A stretch of 64,000 nucleotides of DNA. It comes from Phylloscopus collybita (lineage: Eukaryota; Chordata; Aves; Passeriformes; Phylloscopidae). This document shows positions 33,494 to 48,200 of the stretch, one piece after another (the first letter of the stretch is position 1; each line of letters opens with the position of its first letter). A program made the position numbers and the translations under genes. Location of the stretch: NCBI GenBank assembly GCA_027886175.1, contig JAJNNQ010000003.1, forward strand, positions 7,107,501 through 7,171,500. Reading direction: 5' to 3'. The notes under the pieces are model-generated. The model did not search any database and had not been told where the DNA came from. It saw only the letters and a list, made by a program, of their open reading frames with translations.

Positions 33494-36400
33494 CTGCAGG
33501 GAAGAAGGAAAAAAAAAAAAAAGAAAAAAGCAATATAATTTGCTTAACAACTACAGGCAAAATTTCTAAAATTCCATGCCAGGCTTAAATACATTATTTA
33601 ACAACGTAGTTCATCACTCCCTTTGTGTTGTTCTTGCTTGATTTTCATCAAGCAGGAGGGCATGGCTTGGGGTAATGCAAAACACAGTCTACCCAAATAT
33701 TTGGGGGTACTGTCTTCATTGCAGCAAAACTCCCCTTCATCTTCACTGTCCTAACCTGACAGCTGGGACCCTGGAATATCACCTTTATTCCTGAAGGATG
33801 TTTTTGATGGCATAAACTACTTCAAGCAGTCTAACTCAAGTTTCCTTTCTAAAGACAGGCTCTTATATTTTCTTTTACAATAGCTCTTAAGAGCAGGACT
33901 AATTTTATGTGCAAGAACAATCCCACTGATTATAAGAGGAGACTCGCACTTAGAGCTACAAAAATGCTTTTTAGTCCTTTGCAAAAAGCTACGACAACAT
34001 TTTCCCATGGCTGAGATTACGTAGCTATATTCCGATTATCTTTTTCTCAGATACTTCCAGCTTGAAAACAAATCTTCCCTTGGTAGTTGGGGTGCTTTGC
34101 ATACTCACCTGTAGGCCCCTAGGTTGATGCAGCTTATGCCCAGGTTGTATCTGGACCTGATGAAGCCAGGCTGTATTTCCAAGGCTCGTGTGTACGCCTC
34201 CACAGCCTCCTCGCTGCGATCCCCGTTGGCCAAGGTGGCCCCAAGGCGGTTCCATAACGTGTAGTCCTGGGGAGAAAATGGGTTTTCTACTGCAGCTGTC
34301 AAAAACCAGACACACTATCTCATTTTTTGCTGGCAAAGGAAGGAGGACTGAAGAAAATAGTAGTATTGTATCTTAATCGACAAGGAATGCGAGGTTCTGA
34401 CCTCAGATTCAAAGGCAACTTTATATATCTAATGCCATTAATAAGCACACAGGTAGGAATTGGGCATGCATAAATCTGCTTCTAAACAGAGCTGTCTTGT
34501 AATTAACATTTCTATTTCTGGTCTCAAAATTTTAATGGCAGAAGTGGCATGCCATTAATAACAGCCCGATCCAGACAGGGAAAAGGAAATGGCCTGTAAA
34601 GCCACATTTTTGAAAATGTGAAAGTATAAAAGGTACCTCTGGTCGAACAGTTAAAGCAGCACTGAATGCATCTATTGCTCTGTTAAATTCTCCATTCAGG
34701 TGAAAAAGAACCCCAAGTCCCGTCTGCAGGTCAGGGTCTATCATGTCACCATTCTGGTGAGCAGCCTCCAGGTACAAATCCTTTACTTCTTCAAGTAATG
34801 AGCTAGACAAGGGAGAAAAAAACCTTAAAGATCCATAATGCAGTTATTTACAAATATAGCCTGAAATTAAAGTCTTTGTAGTGGATTTATCAGAAGTGTT
34901 ATACTCCTAAAATTTGTAAATGAGCTTCTTCATCCTGGCAAAGGCTTGCTTCAGGGTGCTGTTGTAAACTCATGTCTGAAATAAAAAAGTTCATCCATGA
35001 AATGAGGCCAAAGTACAGCTGTGAACCCAAGTGGAATGACATAAAGATCTATTAAAACTATTCAAATTAGATGAATTTCTCAGATATAAAACAGTTCTTT
35101 ACTGGCAAACAGTTCTTTATTTTTTAAGAGGTATAGATAAGAGGTATTATTACCTTTTATTTTTAAAGAGGTATTTTTAAGAGGAGTAGATAAAGGACCA
35201 GCCAAGACCCTTGAAGAAAGATGCCAAAACATAAGACTTCTGTGCCCACTGTAGCTTCTTAAAACCTTTGCACTGACAGCACCAGATGTCAGCGGGATGA
35301 AGCCAAAGTGGAATAACACACTTAGCAATTAAGCAGAACTTGCATATTTTATTTTTGCTCACATGAAATTATCTTGTCAACCCAGGACTTGTAAGTGATG
35401 AGGGTAAAACATAAGGCCTGTCTTCAAAATGACAAGCAGTGAGATAGCCTGAGTGGCTTGGTTCTCTAGATCATTCTTATGCCTTTAATGACTTTATTAT
35501 GCATCTCACAGTCCAGAGGTACTTGTTTATTGAAATCATGATGAGGGGCTGCCAAATTGTGATTTTTTTTCTTTTATTTAAGATGGGTGAAGATAAATCA
35601 AATGGCTGTGTTGTCCCTTGGTTAGAACCAGAGCAGCTTTTAAGCAAGCAGGTGCCACTTCTCAATATTCTCAGTGAACTCATGTTCACTGCAAAATGGC
35701 CCATTCCTGGATTCTACTGGGATTGGATATGGGAAAACAGTAGGAAAAACACACACATGTCGAGCTGGATAAAGGCTTAATATGGATGTGGAAGCAGCTG
35801 AAGGATGAGGGTGCAGGATGTGGGAATACAAAGGCAGAAGACAGGGATGGAGGAAAGTGATGGGAGTTGAGGAAAAGCATCCTTTTTTTTTTTTAAACTT
35901 GCTTTCAGTCATTAAAGCAAACGTTCTCTGTTGGCTTCCCTCTCCTGCTATTAGAGACAACAGGCTGGACTTCTACAGAACAGGGGACACAGCAAGCACC
36001 ATCAGTTCTAGGGATATCATTAGTATTTCCACCATGGGGATTTCCACTGCATTTACCTTTCATCTGCTGTCTTAGACATCCTCCTGGTAAGTGCTGGGGA
36101 CCCTTTTTTGCTTCTCACTATATACTTGTATTTTGGATTTTGCTTTATCCAGTTTCTCAGGGATTGATAGGCTTCTTGTTGATGGCCAGTGTTGGTGTAA
36201 CTCACAGCCAGGGCCATCAGAGCTTTCAGGTTGTTTGGCTGCAGTTCCAAGCACCTAGGCAGAAAATAAAAAAATATTGAGATATTTCTGCAGCCAAGCA
36301 CAATGCTTGATTTGTTCCAAAATAATCCATGTGAAGAAAATCGCAATCATCACTGTTGCTCTTTTGAAAACTGGGGATGAGCAAGCTCCTAAATCAGGCA

Positions 36401-39188
36401 ACCCCTTGGATTTCTATCCAGGTAAGCTAATAAGGGACATATAAACAAGTTGGGGTATCCTTAGGTGAAATAATTTCATTGTTATCAGTGCTGATGCAAT
36501 TGAATATTACTTCATATGGAAACATAAAAACCCATTACAGACAATAATAATAACAGTGCTGATATTTTGGAGCTCACATTTTATGTACAAGAATTCTGTG
36601 ATCTTCACATCTTCATCAACCTAATAATGTTGGCAGTTTAGCATTCAGCAGCTGAAGGGAGCTCACTCCAATTAAGAAAACCTCTTAATTTAAGGACAGA
36701 CTACAGAAAATATGCCAAGTGGCTGGAATGTAAAAAAGGCACTTCATTTGCATCATGCCTAACTCATATTTATTAGGCCATGTAACTTTTTTTTTTTGTG
36801 CATGTACTTGAATTACTCCATGAAATATTTATTATTTAATAAAAAGGAAATACTAATCACTAGCCATCCCTCTGAAGTCACTGGGAGTTTCTATATCTGT
36901 GTCAATGCTCTACTCTTCTAAGTAAATGCTTCACATTCCAAGACAGGAATGACATTAAATATCCCCAGGTCTCCATTGCCCAGCACTCATCAGATCCCAG
37001 ATTTAGGACTCATTTCCCTCTACCTTTGGAGGGCCACGATGGCTGCTTGCTCATTTTCATTTTCTGCCTGTGTTATACCCAGGAACTGCCAGGCCTGCAA
37101 AAATAATCACCATTTAGTTTGTTAAATATATCCAACTGCAGAGTCACAACCAATATCACTATTAAACACAGGGGTGGGGAAAAGCAGCAATGTCCAGCAC
37201 TAACCACAGATTTCTCTACAGTGTGCACACCAACAGTCCCAATCAATGCAGTTCTGAATATCTTTGGGGCTAATAAATATTTATAGTCAATGAATGCATG
37301 GGTATTCTGTCCGTGTGTAATCACATGCTGATTTCTTAAATTTGAGTTACTGTACCTTTTAAATTTTGCTACTATTTTGTGGAAAATAGAGAAGAAGAAT
37401 TATTTAGTTGCATATTATATATATTAGGAGTTTTCTAGAGAGCTTGGGATTCTCTGTTTTTTTGAACTATGCTGTTTAATTTAATGTAGCAGTAGATTCA
37501 AAGAGCCCTAGATACAGTATAAATATTTTTAACATTTCACAAAACCCAGATCTTAAATATAAACTCATTAAAAACAGCAACACTGAAGAAATATATATAA
37601 CTTAAAATATTTTTTCAACAGCCTTGTTAGATCAAAAATATTCATCTTTTTGATTGCAGTGTTTACAAGATAATTTGAAAACGTCAGGATGTGAAGGGAA
37701 GGTTTGAAATATTTCAAACAACGGTGTTTCAAAACCAGATCCTCATCCTATGAAGAGCTCTTAGCTGTCTATTTAAAGGCACACACTGATTCATAACCCC
37801 CAGAATCCAATGTTTCAGTCAGTCAGGACTGGCAAAGGTTTGAGCCCAGAAATCATTCCATCCTTCCATGCTGAAGGGAGTTCCCTTTTCCTCAGGCAGG
37901 AAAAGGCACAGCAGTGAATACCTCGGCATCGTTGGGCTCCTGGAGAATTGCAGCCTCCAGGTATAAGATGGTAACAGGCAGGTCACCTTCCTTCATTTTT
38001 TTCAGCCCTTCCTCAAAAGCACCAGGCCAGTCTTTGAAGGGATTGTCAGTGTGGAAATAATAACCCTGGAGAAGAGAGATAATGGACCCGTGATGAATGA
38101 CAAGTTGCAGGGAGTGACAAGTCTAGAAAAATGCAATGACTCACTATTTTCCAGCTGGGTGTAAACAACCTTTGCTCTGTGGAAATGGCACCAGCTCCCC
38201 CGTGCAATTTCAATGACAAAAGGTGTAAAAAAGTCAAATCACCGGGCATTTATGTTTCTGCTCTCTTTATTTTTACTTCAGCTCTGAAGTTATACTTAGT
38301 GGTACTTGTGCTGGGCTCTCCATCAAAGAAAATGTCAACAACTCACAGTGCCTGAGTATGAGCAGAACTGAACCTCTGAGCCCAGGCCATCCAATGTGAT
38401 GGTAAAGAACACACACCAAGCAGCTGACTCCCTGCAGTGCTCATAACCCCATGGCTGCTCACCTAAAATCCTGAAATCTTCAATTAACCAGATCAATCCA
38501 GATACAGAACAGTACTGCAAGCACCTGAGTTTATTTTAGTATTCCATTAAGTTTTGCCTCTTTATCTTCTCACTGCAGTGTAAAGGGTGTGTGGTAATAC
38601 CAGCTACATAATAGAAATCAAATTAAAATACGGAGTGGAAGGGATGAAGAAAGGAGACAGAATCTCCATAATTTCTATCCTCGACTGTGTTTGAATGTGC
38701 CAGCCCAGATATTTTTATTTGGTGCTTTTCCTGAAGTGCCTGTCTTCAAAAGTGCCCATAAATCCAGCAGCTGCTTTGTGATCCTTTCAGCTCAATTTAG
38801 GCTGTGTGCAAATCTAACCATATTCCCACTGCAGGAAGGTCTCCTAAATCTGCCCTGCCCACAGGGAATTAAAGAGGATGGGCTCTTTGGGGTAAAATTA
38901 ACTTCCATGTCCAAAGAGTTTCTTTGGGTTCCCTGGAAGAGCTGAGGCTCATCTCAGATTTGCTCAGGGGGGATGTACTGCAATAGAAAACTTGGTGTTA
39001 CCTTCTCAATGGTTGAGATAGTCACTTGCCCTGGTGCTTCCTGGTTCTCTGAAATCCAGTTTCTGCGAGCCATTTCTTCCCATTCTGCTTGCATTTTATC
39101 CCAAAACTCTGTGTCAGACTAGAAGAAAAGGAGGAGAAGAGAAAATGAACAACAAAACTTTAAAATAAAGTGGGTTTTGGTGTTTTTG

Positions 39189-39227
<39 letters not shown>

Positions 39228-42200
39228 AACTTTTTCATTTCTTTCTACCAGTGGTCTGAGTGTCAATTTTGCTGAGCAGTATTAAATAATCACATGGACT
39301 GAAATACCACAGCTCCCGTTTGGAATTCCATATAATTAAATTTCATCTCTTATATTGGAATGCATTTTGTCAACAGAAAACTCTTTATCTCAGAGGCAGC
39401 CTACGTCCTATTTGAAGCAGGATTTGCAGCAGCTTACACTGCATCTTATTGATGCTAACAGCAAATTGTTACATAAAATTTGAAGGCAATTAACGTTGCA
39501 AGTCCCTGGACATAGAAAAGAAAGAGAAAAAAAAAATCAACTAAGTGCATATGCAAAAGAATAACAATAGATAAAACAGTTTGAAAGACAGCAAGCATTG
39601 CTTACTTTGGTATATTCAGCATCATTTTCAGCTATGAGAAAGAGAAATACCAAAGCTTAGACAGAGGGTGTTTGCATAAGGGATGTAATACAAATTGGAC
39701 TTTTTGACATTGTGGAGAAATCTTAATACTGCATTGTATACTCTGCTGGTGAGAGGAATCTACAAGAGATTATAAAATCATATAGTGAGATTAATATTCA
39801 GCTCAAAGATGAGGGGAAAATGCACATACAAGGGACAGAGAAATTATGAAAAACAGATGAGATTTAGGACAATGAATGAGATTAGCAACGACCAGAAGGA
39901 GGGAACAACTCTGGCTACTAGAAAATGAAGCCAAGAAATAAAAATAGAATTAAAGAAGGGGAGAATCCAAATTAAGGTGCTACTTTTTCAGCTTCCACAC
40001 ACCAGTCATGGGACTCTGAAAAGGAGATCCATAGCAGAGTATTTGCAGAGCACTACAAGCCTTTCCAAAATTCTCCTGTTCCTACAAGGACATGGTGATT
40101 GTTTCAGTGAACTGACAGCACTGGGGGCACAGTTTCTCAGCTTATTTATCTCACAGACAGCAGCAAAAATGAATCTATGGAGATTTAGACAGAGCCATTT
40201 GAGAGCAAGGTGCTGATCAAAATTAATTGAAGGTTTTATGAACTGGTCCAGATAGTTTTGTGTGAATCTTTGTTACAAGGCTGACAACTTTGGTACAGCT
40301 CCACAGCCAGGTATGACTGGAAAAATAGAGCTTAGGCTGTGATTTCATGGAAAGGAAAGCCTACTGTCTTCCATTCAGGAAGAAATTCAGGATTGTCTGA
40401 ATTCAGTCTTCAATACAGGATTGTCTGAATCATGGAATTGTTGGATCTGTGAAGGTATCTGCTATGTTCCTCCGTGGAAAAGGAAATTAAAAGGGAATCA
40501 TCCACTCTTGGAGAGGAGATTTCTCTACAGATAATAGAAGTGAACTGCCCCTGACCACTCTGTTACACCACTTCAGAATCTGCTCTCATTCCAGACTTGA
40601 AGAAAATATATTCATATAAAGAGTTGTGAGATTGTCCTGAAATGTCCATTTAGGGGCAGGGATAATGAATCAGATTTTTAACTCCCTCTTTATCAGCCAT
40701 GACCAGAGACAATTGAATCCCTAAATAGATCCTGTTCTACAGACAACTACAACTGCTTCTCACCCAGTACAAATCTCTGCTGCACTGAAATAAAAATTAT
40801 GTGAATGTTTTAACTTGCAGTAATTCTGAGATTCAGCATGAGGTAAAAAAAGTGGAAATTTCCCTTTCTTTCAGATTAAAATTAATAAAACTACTGAAAA
40901 CTAATGGCCTTATTTATCCAGATTAATGTATAGAAATAATTGTATATATATATATTCATGATATTTATATGAGAATTTTTGCTTGCATTTTTCCCACAAA
41001 AAATTCCTTACGGATCAATGGTTTGGAAACATCAGATCACATTTCTGCAGACAGTAAGCAAGCATATAAGTGGATTTAGGTCTTAAATTCAAGTTCTGCT
41101 GTTTAACTATATATTTATGTTCCTCACAGAAGTTCACCATGTTTACACTCCATGTAAAAAGCCAGTTTTTGTGCACTCAAGGAGCCACCCTGAATGTCCA
41201 TCTACATAGAGGCAAAGGAGGAGGGAAAATGCAGTGAGGAGACCAGCTTTGCTCATCCTAAGCTACTTGGACACAGGACCAGCAGTCATTTTGCAATGAT
41301 AAGGAAGGATTTGCTTGTTTGGGCCAGGCTGTTTGGGCCAGAGCATTCTGAGGACTTTCAGCACCAGAGGTTTCTGAAACTGCTACAGAAAAGCTGCCCT
41401 GAGCCCCTGGACCAGGCACTAACCCAGTGCTGTAGGACCAATGCCAACAGCAGAGCTGCTCAATGGCCTTGAGGAAGAGCATTGTAAATATTGCACACAT
41501 TTAAATATTGTAAATATTACAGTCTTTGCTGAAGGCCTAAGTCTATTTCAGCTGCCATTAGCAGCAATTTTTTAATTGACTTCAGTGGCAGGAGGGTTAA
41601 ATCAATATTGAGCCTTTCTGAAAGCCTGGCTTTGGATCAAGGCTCCCAGATCTAATTTTAACTCTATTTGCTACACCACCAGTGCCAATTAACCTCATTT
41701 CAATGTTTTGCCACCTTAAGGCTGGCAAAGAACTTTGCACAAACCAAAAGTTTTCAGACCAGTTGAGCACATTTAACACATTCTTAGATCATCTGCAGCA
41801 GTTAAGAGGAATGACAACCAGGAAAACTGTTCATACCATCTGACTGCTGCCAGGCAGCAAAGAGGCTATTTTTACTCTTAGTATTTAAAAAAATATGCTG
41901 AAGCAGTTAAACAAATAGGAGGCAAAATATTTCCAGGCTCTTTATTTCCTATGATGAGGTGTCCCTGCCCATGGCAGGGGGTGGAACTGGAGCACCTTTA
42001 ATTTCCTTTCCAATCCAAACCCGTCTGTGATCCTAGGACAAAGAAAGGCAAGGACAGACTTTTTGGTGGGGAAATAGTTTTGCTCTTGAAGCTTTAGGAT
42101 GTCTACAGTGAAAAGGGACAGGGGATGTATTTATAAATTTACCTGTTGTCATAACTTTCAGAATTTTGCCTGTCCTGTATTGCCAAAAAATTAGCTTGCA

Positions 42201-45200
42201 ATATTCCTAACTGACCAATGCATAAGAAAGGTTCTGTCATTGTTCTCTGAATTACTGCATTACCACACATTTTGATGTGAAAGACAGATTAAGTTAAATT
42301 TGTGTGCTTAACTAGGTTAAGATTTCCTTAGCTGATATCTTCTTGAAACAAAATCCGAACATTTTACGAAAGTTTAGAGATGAAAAATGTTTGTCAAGGT
42401 AAAGATTCCCACTGTGTTTTGAAGGAGTATCAAATTAAATGTGTCTGAATGACTCGAGTTCCTAGTTCCTAATTTAAAATATGGTTTGGCCAGTTTTAGG
42501 CCCATCCAAAGAAATGTCTAAATAGTGAGACAGGAATATTGTAGGTACAGAAAGGACTCCAACCAGTACTCATGGGAACCACAAAGCTGATGGTCCTGGA
42601 ATATGTTTTCCTAGGCTAGAGCAAATTAATCCCATCCTTTTCCTCCTATTGTCACATAATTTAGCTGTAATGTGCTCTGAAGCTTCAAAGCAGTACATTA
42701 TACAGCAGATGGTTCATGTGACATTGTGTTGTAAATAAAATGATGCTGGGAAGGACAGCTCAAAATTTCTTATGCATAAACTCACAAAAGAGTGTAGCAT
42801 CTGCAGTTTAATCAGAGAAATGCGGAATAAGAAAATAACAAAACAGCTTTTTTTCCATCTCTGAGACGCTTCTCAGTTGGAAGTTTTCGCACCTTCTTGC
42901 TTTTATTTTTATTTATTCTAACTCATCACCAATGGGATGGTGGTTGATAAAACAATTGTTTTAATGGAATATAAGTACAGGATGGATCTGAATCCCCATC
43001 CTGGCATTTTTTAAAAGTTCAAACCCACCAATATTTGGTGAAACAGAGTGAATTATTAGAAAGATTTTGTTAAGACATAGTTCCTATGGCACTTGGAAAT
43101 TATTGAGATAAAAAATCGTGAGGCAAAAGTCAAATCCAATTTCTAGAATAACAGAAAAGGTGGTGAGGTCTGCAAGCACCCAAGAACTGCAAGGGAATCT
43201 GAACCCTCTCTAGTAAAAAAGCTATTTTACTCACCACTTTATTCTTAAAAGATTCCCCAATGGCATAGACATCTTTAAACCTTCTTAAGAAAGAATTACC
43301 TCACAAATCTTCATTAATCTCAAAGTCTGACATCTTAAAACCATTCCCAAAGCTCTGAAGTGAATACTGGGTGGAGGATAAAGTTTGGTGTCTTCATTTA
43401 CTGAATTGTTAATTAATTCCTTTCGAACTAGGCCACGAAGAACCCAAGATTTACTTCCTTTTCTTGATCAGTTTTCTGGCTAATCTTTCCACTTGGAGCT
43501 TTCCCAACTGAAGAATATTATAGAAACATCCAAAGCCTGAAAAATGAATTTTCGACCTGTATCTATTCTGTGCTTAAGAAAGCACTAATCTTTCTGAGAT
43601 GGGCTCCAACTTATTTCAATCACTCCAGCTTTTTTATCACTTCACTTTAGCTAGGATGAAAATTCAGCTCTTTTCATATGCAAATGGAATAACTGCTCTA
43701 TAAGGTCTTGAAGAATCCTTCCCTTTACATTTTAACTGCCTGGCCCAAGGTTCTATTTTAAGCAGAAAGAATAACTTAAGGCTGCCAGCTACCGTTGGGG
43801 AGACATTTAATTTGATTCTTTTTAATAGCCATTTTTGAGACTGCTTTAAAGTATTTTAACAACCTGTCTCTGTTGCCTCAGAATGACCTTTTAGTCTGCA
43901 GGGGTTTGGGTTTTTTTTTTTTTTTACAATATATTCTCCTCCTTACTTTACTCTGCAAAGTAATTCAATAATGTCTTGTTATCTGTTGTTGGACTCAACT
44001 CATTTTTCTTTCTGCTGAGTGTCTGGAAACTCCCCATCAGACAAGATTGCAGGAGTACTGACATCATTTGCTTAACCACTAGCACTGAGATGTTCAGCAT
44101 CAGATTGATTCCCTGTGCTGCCTTCACAGGTCACAGCACAGCACGTCCCACCCTGAGGATCAGCCTGCACTGCAAGCAGGAGCATCTAAAGCATTTTCTG
44201 CAGTGCTAATTTGAAAGCGAGTTCCCTTTCCTGCCAGGAGTAAATGTGTGTGATGTGTGACATCAAAAACATCTCCTGGGCCTCACCAGCAGTTGTTTAT
44301 GAAGAACTTATTTGATCTGGAAAGAAAAAAAATGCCTTCCATGCTTAGTTTATGAAAGAGATAATTTACTGATTGTGCCCATTTTAGCTTTGCATGCTGA
44401 GACCAGGTTTTTTTTGTGTGTGCAATAAAATGCCAAGAAACTATGGTAGAAACCCTGCATCTTACCATAGCATATCATGGAAAAAAACCCCTACAAATCA
44501 GATTAATTTCTTCAACAAGAAATTCTCTTTCTAGCTAGAAGCCAGCATCAGATTTAGACATAGTTTTGTTTCTCCTCAGCCAATATTAATCCAGAATAGT
44601 TCAAGTGTCGACACTGGAATTAGAATGGTATAAAACTTGAGTTAGAAGAGTATTAAAATACATGACTAAAATTTAAATCCAGACTCAAACATCCCTAAAG
44701 TGTTCTAGATGGTTTGGAGACTAATGAGCCTGCAGTCCATGCTAAAAATAGCCAGTTTTGAGGAACTGGTTTCACAGCTTCATCCTCTGCACCCTAAGAA
44801 CTCATTTCAGCAGCTGTTACATAATTTAGCCTGAAATTCTGTCCCTGCTGGAATGGAGCTGTCTTGGCTCTTTGTGGGGATGGGATTTTGAAGGGTTGCC
44901 CATGGAACCCCTGAGAAAATGATGCTCCAGATCAATGTTTATATCTATTTTTTTGTTGAGTTCTGCTAAAAAACCTGTATTCTACTTTGTGTCTAGACAG
45001 GACCGATTTGTACTAGTGGTATAGGACAACACTCAAAAGATTTGATCGTTTTAGATGCTGGAAATGTAGAATTTAGTGAAGACAAAACAGAAGTGCAATA
45101 GGACAACTGTCCAAATACCTTTATCTTTTCAAACCAAATAGATTTACCAGGAAACAAGAATACTGCTGTGCTTAGCATTCTGCCACTAGTTGTAAAAATG

Positions 45201-48200
45201 TGAAAGTGGTGCATGGTTGGTGCTTATGTACTTCTCTGCTTTGCAACAGGCAATTGTGCTGTTCACCAGTGATCCTGAGCTCTGGTTTCACAGAGGAGGT
45301 TTGGTTTGTGTCTGGGCTTAAAGAACTGATGGCACACATTTTCTGGGGAGAAATATTTTCCTCTTTCACTTGTGGTTTGGAATAAGCTACATTTGTGGAG
45401 CATTTGCCCATTTGCTTTAGCAATAAAAATCCAGCTTAGAAACTTGGTTCACTCTAATGTTTCTTTATAGCTACAGATTTTGCATTTCCTTTTTTTTTTT
45501 TAAAGAGACAGGCTGCTATTTTAAATTAATAGCTCCATGAATTGCATATTTTCTCTGCTTTAAATAATCCAATTCCAACTTTCTCCTCTGCTTGTTCTGC
45601 AAGATAAAAAATAAATCAGCTGAAAATGAAAACAGTAAATGAAATAATACCTCAACAGCTGCCTTTGCTCTTTCAAATTCCTCCTCCAAGGAGTGATTTC
45701 TGGAGAGAAGAGGCGTTCCCCAACGCTGCTCCTTACTTGACCGTGCCTAAAAAATAAAAGAATAAATCAGAAAGGGATGATAGACTCTCTTTCACACTTG
45801 TGAGTTATTTCCTTAATTGTCTAGAGCCCCAAATGGCCTTTTTCTTGGGGAGGACTACTTGTTTCCCTGCATGAGTTCCACCAAATTGTCTTACACTGTA
45901 GCAGAGACCACCTCTCATGGGAAGCAGAGTAATTTATCTTTTCTAGATTTTTCTTTTCACTCAAGATGTGTGAAAGATAAAGAGACATCTGAGAAAAGGC
46001 AATGCAAGGGTTGGACTGCAAAGGAGGGAGCTGACTATTTGGTACAAGACTTTTACCCTCGTGTTCCTTCTGCATTACGACTGTGGGAATGCATCCCACT
46101 GACTACCATCAGGAGGAAGACATTTTTTCCCCCTCCACATTTTGTGGTTTTCTTTCAGGTTTTCTTTTGGGATCACATTTGAGATCCAGGTTTGCCCTGG
46201 ATTCCACTGGAAGGACAAATCCTTTTTACAATCAGCATCTCTCTTATGTACCATACTATTGGTCAACCCCACTGGAAGCACATAATAACTTTTTCCCTGT
46301 TCTTTTTCTAAAAACATTTTTTTTTACAAAAAGCATTGTACAAAACCAAACAATATTTGAGGATGGCAGAAAAAGCACAAAGTGGCCTAATCTTGCTAAA
46401 CAAAGCTCTGACTGCTAATCCCTTCCCTAGTGTTTGTCAAGAGGTTAAACTCATTAGCCACTTGTGTGCCCGTGCCTCCAATTGCATTAATTTCCCTGAT
46501 TATATTTCTGATGACTGTACTTGTAATATTCAATTTCTGTGAACAATACTGCTAAAAGACTAATTTTGATCACATCAGACTCACTGGGCTGTCCGTGCAA
46601 GTGTTGGAATGGGCACTGCTGGGATGGAGCATCAGACACATTTCTGAGCTCTCACATATGTCACCTGTAGTCTATGGTCAAACACATCTCTCTGTGGTTG
46701 TACACACATGGCTTTTTCCTAGGAAGATGACATTCATTTGTCAAATGAGCCCTAGGTTTTCTCTTTTGCTCCTGAGGCTTTGGTGTCTCAGTTAGAGTGT
46801 GATGAGTGAAATGCACACTGAGTGGATGAAAGACATAAGGTAAGAAAACAACGACACAGCACAATTCCTGGGAGAAGCAGGTGGTGGTGGTGGGCACTGT
46901 GTGTGCTCTCCTGTGCTGGCCTCTGGACTTTGCTCTGACAGGGAACTCAGAGTGTGAGGGAATGTCTACACTGAGGATCTATTGTTTCTGCTTTCACATC
47001 TTCTACCTCTAGTCTACATTTGGAAAATACTATTTTCTTTTGGTGAGGCCAGGAAGAGATTTCAGACTGTCAGGGAAAACAAACCAACACCCAGTCCTAC
47101 ACATGAAAGAGTTCTTTTACTGATTAACAGAATTCAGGGCAGAAGAGAGAACTGATTCAGATCATTCATTTGCCTGTGTATCACATGATGGCATTTGTCA
47201 CTCAACACCCATGGAACCAAAACAACTTTCTTCAGAGAATAGACTAAGGTTATCTGGAATCAATATCTTTCAGAAAGCTGGTCGGGTTTATTTTAAAGTT
47301 ATCAGGAGACCTTAATGTCATCACTTTGCTTGCAATTTAACTGCCCTCTTTGTTTCTCTTATTAATTTTAATTTCAGTTTCCCTCTATTACTTCTTTTTT
47401 CCATACTTTTCATACTCCTTATTTTCTCTCTAGAAAGATACTTTAAATCAGATTTTAGTGATATAAAGACATTTAATGATATAAAAGCATCACAATATTA
47501 AATATTCTCAATATGAAACGTTCAGATTTTAAACTTTTTGTGCCACTTCCACTCTGCCTCTTATGTTTTTTAAAGCCATACAGACAAGCAAAGGGAATCC
47601 TTTATTGCAGCACCTGTCTTGCTGCTCCTCTATGCAGAAATCAGATGATCTCCTGTCTCCCACTAATTATCTCTGCTTCTATACACTCCTCTTCCCCAGT
47701 ACTGCACAGGGAACACTCCTTTGTTTCAAGCTCCCCCCCAGCACAGTGTTGTTAAGTAGAGCTGCATTATTGCTCTGAAATGTGATTTTTCAAGGAACTG
47801 TATTGCAATACACATTTATACAGATGCCTTGATCACCAGCTCCTTTCTACATATCCCTTATTTTCATTTTTTGATTCCACCATTGCATCATATGAAAATT
47901 TTCTGAGGAATCAGTTTGCATGTTTATTTTCAGATCAATAAAACTGAAGAACGTTGTTTCTCTTTGGAATCCCAGGACAATCCCTATGTGATTACAATTC
48001 CTAGTAAATAACTGCTACTCCTGAGACCTCAGGAGCCAGTTTTAATCTGTTTAACAACTGCTTTATTCACATTGTGTGGTGACAACTTTACAATCAGTAT
48101 ATGACATATTAATTCAAAACTCTTGTAGAATATCACACATCAACATTTATCAACTGGGCCTGTAATCTGATCAAAGAATTAAATTTGTTTTGCTTGACAC

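Larger units (their letters stand above)
33494..37921 (-). other. PEX5L: PEX5L introns within the TPR-coding block
   Basis: Introns 33494-34108, 34267-34636, 34803-36056, 36255-37023 and 37095-37921, all short and GT-AG. They contain an imperfect tandem segment at 35088-35195 and a T run at 35881-35894, and no other recognisable element. Confidence 0.8.
39119..45650 (-). other. PEX5L: PEX5L intron (6.5 kb)
   Basis: This intron splits the HCN-binding core. It contains the T/TTTG tract at 39186-39231, a direct repeat at 40386-40430, a TA tract at 40942-40955 and the plus-strand CR1 fragment near 42 kb. The intron 38066-39001 just before it is plain. Confidence 0.8.

Noticed and set aside
46083..46418. 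111-codon plus-strand open frame with overlapping minus-strand frames
   Set aside because: No family resemblance, lies in a PEX5L intron, expected by chance.
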